A stretch of 8,497 nt of DNA. It comes from an uncultured Planctomycetaceae bacterium (GTDB taxonomy: Bacteria > Planctomycetota > Planctomycetia > Planctomycetales > Planctomycetaceae). Location: positions 1 through 8,497 of the forward strand of contig CAIUHT010000955.1 of NCBI GenBank assembly GCA_903898975.1, written 5' to 3'. The position numbers and the translations under genes were made by a program. Below, piece by piece: positions 6,695 through 8,497 of the stretch. How positions within the stretch are numbered: position 1 is the first letter of the stretch; every line of letters begins with the position of its first letter. The notes under the pieces are model-generated. The model was given only the letters and a program-made list of their open reading frames with translations, ran no database searches and was not told the origin of the DNA.

Positions 6695-8266
6695 TCATTG
6701 AGCGGGCAGGATCACCACGTCATCGTACTGCCGCCGCTCCCAGCCGGTCACCCGCCCCTCGCTGTCGGTCACGGGGAACACGTAGACGGGGAGCAGTTCG
6801 GCCCGCCAGCGGCCGTCCTCGCCCGGGGCGACATTGACCTCGAGATGCCCATAGTGCTTCCCGCCCGAGACGAGCCGCAGGCCCTCCCAGACTTCGGGGG
6901 CGTCCTGGTGGGCCAGGAACTTGCGGCCCGGGTTCTCGTGCCCCTCCATCGGACCCCGCAGGCCGTCCCCGCCCGCTCCCACGTCGTAGAAATGGATGGT
7001 GTGCGGACGCTTGCTCCCATCGGGCAGCAGGCGCTCGCCCGACGCCTCAGATCGCTCCCACAGTTCGTCGTGCCCACTGAAGACCGCATCGACTCCGTGC
7101 TTGAGCAGCAGCGGGAGCAAGACCCGCATCGCCCGGCCCGACTGGCCCGAGAAATTCTTGTGACCCAGCGGCACGCTGTGGGGCCCCGAGCCAAACATCG
7201 TGTGGTGAAACTGCACAAACACAAACCGGCTCCGCTTGCGGGCCGCGGGCAACTCCCGCTCGAGCCATTGGTACTGCTCGCTCCCCGGGTTGTAATCGGG
7301 AGCCAGGCTTCCTGACAGGTTGAAGTTGGTGTCCTGCTCGGTCTGGTGCTTGCCACCGTCGCTTGAATCGAGGCACAGCACCGTGACCGGTCCATAATCG
7401 AGGCGATAGTACCGCCCCACGTGCTCACGCCGTTCTGCCCCGTTGTTCGGGAACTCGAAATACGTCAGGTACTTCGCCGTGGCAAAGTTCGCCCCTTTCG
7501 CCGTGTAGCCTCCCCCGGCACCGGCGTAGTTCTCATGATTCCCCAGCGCGGCGATCAGCGGGACACGACTGGCCAACCGGCCATACTCCCCGGCGTTGTG
7601 CCGCCAGAACTCATCCCAGTCCCGTTGTTCCCCGCCCGTTTCCACCAGGTCGCCCACAATACTGACCAGGTGCGGTTCCCGGCGTTCGATCTCGGCGAGG
7701 TTACGGCGATAACCCTCGGTCTGGTCGACCAGGTACCGCGTGCGGCCCTCGGGACGCTTGGCCCCGGGGGGGGCCGGCCAATCGACAGGAGGGGTGGTCG
7801 AGGACTCGGGTTCGGTCTCCGAGTCGGAGTAAAAAATCAGCCGAACGGGGGAGTTGGCCGCGGGAGTGGTCTGCAGCGCACCCTCGAAGATTTCTTCCTG
7901 CTGGGAGACCTTGTAGCCGTACCTGGTGCCCGGGGTCAGCCCGGTCACCCGCACGCGATGGCGGTACAGGGTCCGTTCCCGGGCCGGTTCGAACTCGGGC
8001 TTCCAGGGGTTGTCTTGCAGCGTTTCGGCAAGTTCGGGCTGGCTGGTCAAGCGGACCGGGCCGTCGGGGGTCGCCACTTCGAGCGTGCCTGGCAGTTCCT
8101 TGGCGGTGAACCAGACCACCGTCATCGCGTCTGCCGCGGGGTTCTGAAGATAAGGCAAGACCTCAAACTCTGAGGCAAACACCCCGGTGGGAAGCACGCC
8201 AAAGAAACTGCAGGCCCACACCAGGGAGGCAAGGCTAACGCAACGCAGCACAAGAGAACGGGGCAT
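6695..8266 (-). CDS. Secreted purple-acid-phosphatase-like metallophosphoesterase
   Basis: A 523-residue exported protein. Residues 1-31 are a signal peptide (R3, R8, hydrophobic core, VFA before Ser32). Residues about 34-135 are a fibronectin-III-like beta domain with PYLQNPAADAMTVVW (38-52) and VTGLTPGTRYGYKV (107-120), as in purple acid phosphatases. The calcineurin-like metal domain follows: D148 (FYSDSE), GDLVETG (205-211), GNHEN (242-246), VQFHHTMF (351-358) and GHDELWERS (398-406). These give the dinuclear-metal ligands Asp148, Asp206, Asn243, His354 and His399. Two canonical residues differ: the tyrosine of GDxxY is Glu209, and the second histidine of GHxH is Glu401. A phosphomonoester or phosphodiester hydrolase in the periplasm is the likely role; substrate unknown. 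The start ATG has no Shine-Dalgarno sequence; the 50 bases before it are pyrimidine-rich. An insertion sequence ends about 92 bases upstream. The C-terminal 90 residues are beta-rich and finish near VVILPAQ. Confidence 0.88.
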   Translation of the reverse strand: MPRSLVLRCVSLASLVWACSFFGVLPTGVFASEFEVLPYLQNPAADAMTVVWFTAKELPGTLEVATPDGPVRLTSQPELAETLQDNPWKPEFEPARERTLYRHRVRVTGLTPGTRYGYKVSQQEEIFEGALQTTPAANSPVRLIFYSDSETEPESSTTPPVDWPAPPGAKRPEGRTRYLVDQTEGYRRNLAEIERREPHLVSIVGDLVETGGEQRDWDEFWRHNAGEYGRLASRVPLIAALGNHENYAGAGGGYTAKGANFATAKYLTYFEFPNNGAERREHVGRYYRLDYGPVTVLCLDSSDGGKHQTEQDTNFNLSGSLAPDYNPGSEQYQWLERELPAARKRSRFVFVQFHHTMFGSGPHSVPLGHKNFSGQSGRAMRVLLPLLLKHGVDAVFSGHDELWERSEASGERLLPDGSKRPHTIHFYDVGAGGDGLRGPMEGHENPGRKFLAHQDAPEVWEGLRLVSGGKHYGHLEVNVAPGEDGRWRAELLPVYVFPVTDSEGRVTGWERRQYDDVVILPAQ

Positions 8267-8358
8267 GGAGAGGAAGGCCTGGCAGGAGGGCAGGGGGGAA
8301 CTCTGGTGAGATCATGTGGGGCGATCGCTGGCGGCGCCCTTGGCAGCGGTCACCCGCC
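8267..8358. other. Short region between the insertion sequence and the phosphoesterase
   Basis: About 92 bases of host DNA remain between the start of the phosphoesterase and the inferred element end. It is pyrimidine-rich on the minus strand near the gene and contains GCGATCGC (8321-8328) and GGCGCC close by. I see no clear promoter hexamers. Any native promoter further upstream has been separated from the gene by the insertion. Confidence 0.5.
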
Positions 8359-8497
8359 TAGTGTAGTGTCTCAGTCAGATGGGAGCTTATTCAGTGCGGC
8401 ACGAGCCCGTTTGACTTTTTCCAGAATGTCCTCTGCTTTTTTGGTCCAGACGAAAGTCTTCGGATTGGCGTTGTGGTGCTTGATGTAGTCGTAGATC
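8359..8497 (-). mobile_element. IS630-family insertion sequence, right portion cut by the window edge
   Basis: The transposase tail is followed, two bases after its stop, by GACACTACACTA (minus strand, ending at 8359), where similarity to host gene style ends. IS630/Tc1-mariner elements insert at TA and duplicate it; TA at 8359-8360 is the likely junction, with TA at 8364-8365 as the alternative. G+C over 8381-8497 is about 50% by hand count (58 of 117), against roughly 70% in the adjacent gene, which supports a foreign origin. The other end is outside the window. Confidence 0.7.
8371..8497 (-). CDS. IS630-family transposase, C-terminal 41 residues
   Basis: The minus-strand frame entering from the right edge encodes 41 residues and stops with TGA at 8371-8373. 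It reads YDYIKHHNANPKTFVWTKKA (2-21), followed by a basic amphipathic helix EDILEKVKRARAALNK. The pattern Y-I-x-x-H-N-x-x-P-K-x-F-V-W-T-K-x-A-x-x-I-L-x-K-V is the conserved end of IS630-type DDE transposases, just downstream of the last catalytic acidic residue. The DDE core lies outside the window, so whether the enzyme is intact cannot be judged. The stop lies only about ten bases from the inferred element end, usual for these compact elements. The protein would cut and paste its own DNA at TA sites. Confidence 0.86.
   Translation of the reverse strand, partial: IYDYIKHHNANPKTFVWTKKAEDILEKVKRARAALNKLPSD

Noticed and set aside
6389..8173. Plus-strand open frames (6389-7315 and 7421-8173)
   Set aside because: Both are antisense to the amidohydrolase and phosphoesterase, which carry complete motif sets.
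8210..8212. Possible lipoprotein cysteine (Cys19) in the phosphoesterase signal peptide
   Set aside because: The preceding residues are V-W-A; tryptophan at -2 does not fit a lipobox, and a normal VFA cleavage site follows at 29-31.
8306..8488. 60-residue plus-strand frame at the right edge
   Set aside because: It crosses the IS boundary and is antisense to the clear transposase tail.
1..8497. CRISPR array, tRNA or rRNA genes, toxin-antitoxin, defence or biosynthetic systems
   Set aside because: I looked on both strands and saw no regularly spaced repeats, no tRNA-like cloverleaf or conserved rRNA segments, and no matching protein families.

Overview
The window looks like chromosomal DNA from a GC-rich bacterium, most likely a planctomycete (Planctomycetota). 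This is an inference from gene style: a secreted PQQ-type beta-propeller protein with an N-terminal helical domain, a secreted purple-acid-phosphatase-like phosphoesterase, weak or absent Shine-Dalgarno sites, strong G/C at third codon positions, and an IS630-type transposase tail. No marker gene proves the phylum.

Every gene I can support lies on the minus strand, so transcription runs from high to low coordinates. In that order: (1) the 3' end of an IS630-family transposase at the right edge (8371-8497), with its element boundary near 8359; (2) a secreted metallophosphoesterase (6695-8266); (3) 58 bases further on, an amidohydrolase of the N-acyl-D-amino-acid deacylase type (5062-6636); (4) a 303-base non-coding gap with small hairpins; (5) a tight cluster of a proline-iminopeptidase-like hydrolase (3889-4758), a second alpha/beta hydrolase (3033-3896) and a tartrate/D-malate-type decarboxylating dehydrogenase (1939-3036), whose ends overlap by 8 and 4 bases; (6) a small two-helix membrane protein of 55 residues starting at GTG (1685-1852); (7) the N-terminal 527 residues of a secreted beta-propeller protein that runs off the left edge (1-1581).

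The overlapping trio is almost certainly one translationally coupled operon. Its chemistry (two serine hydrolases, then oxidative decarboxylation of a 2-hydroxy acid) would fit breakdown of an ester- or amide-linked hydroxy acid, but the substrate cannot be read from the sequence. The amidohydrolase and phosphoesterase form a second, looser group whose upstream region was hit by the insertion sequence. The genes look like general catabolic and envelope functions. I see no CRISPR array, RNA gene, toxin-antitoxin, defence or secondary-metabolite system. The items most worth checking are the changed metal-site residue of the amidohydrolase, the altered motifs of the phosphoesterase, the small membrane protein, and the effect of the IS insertion.
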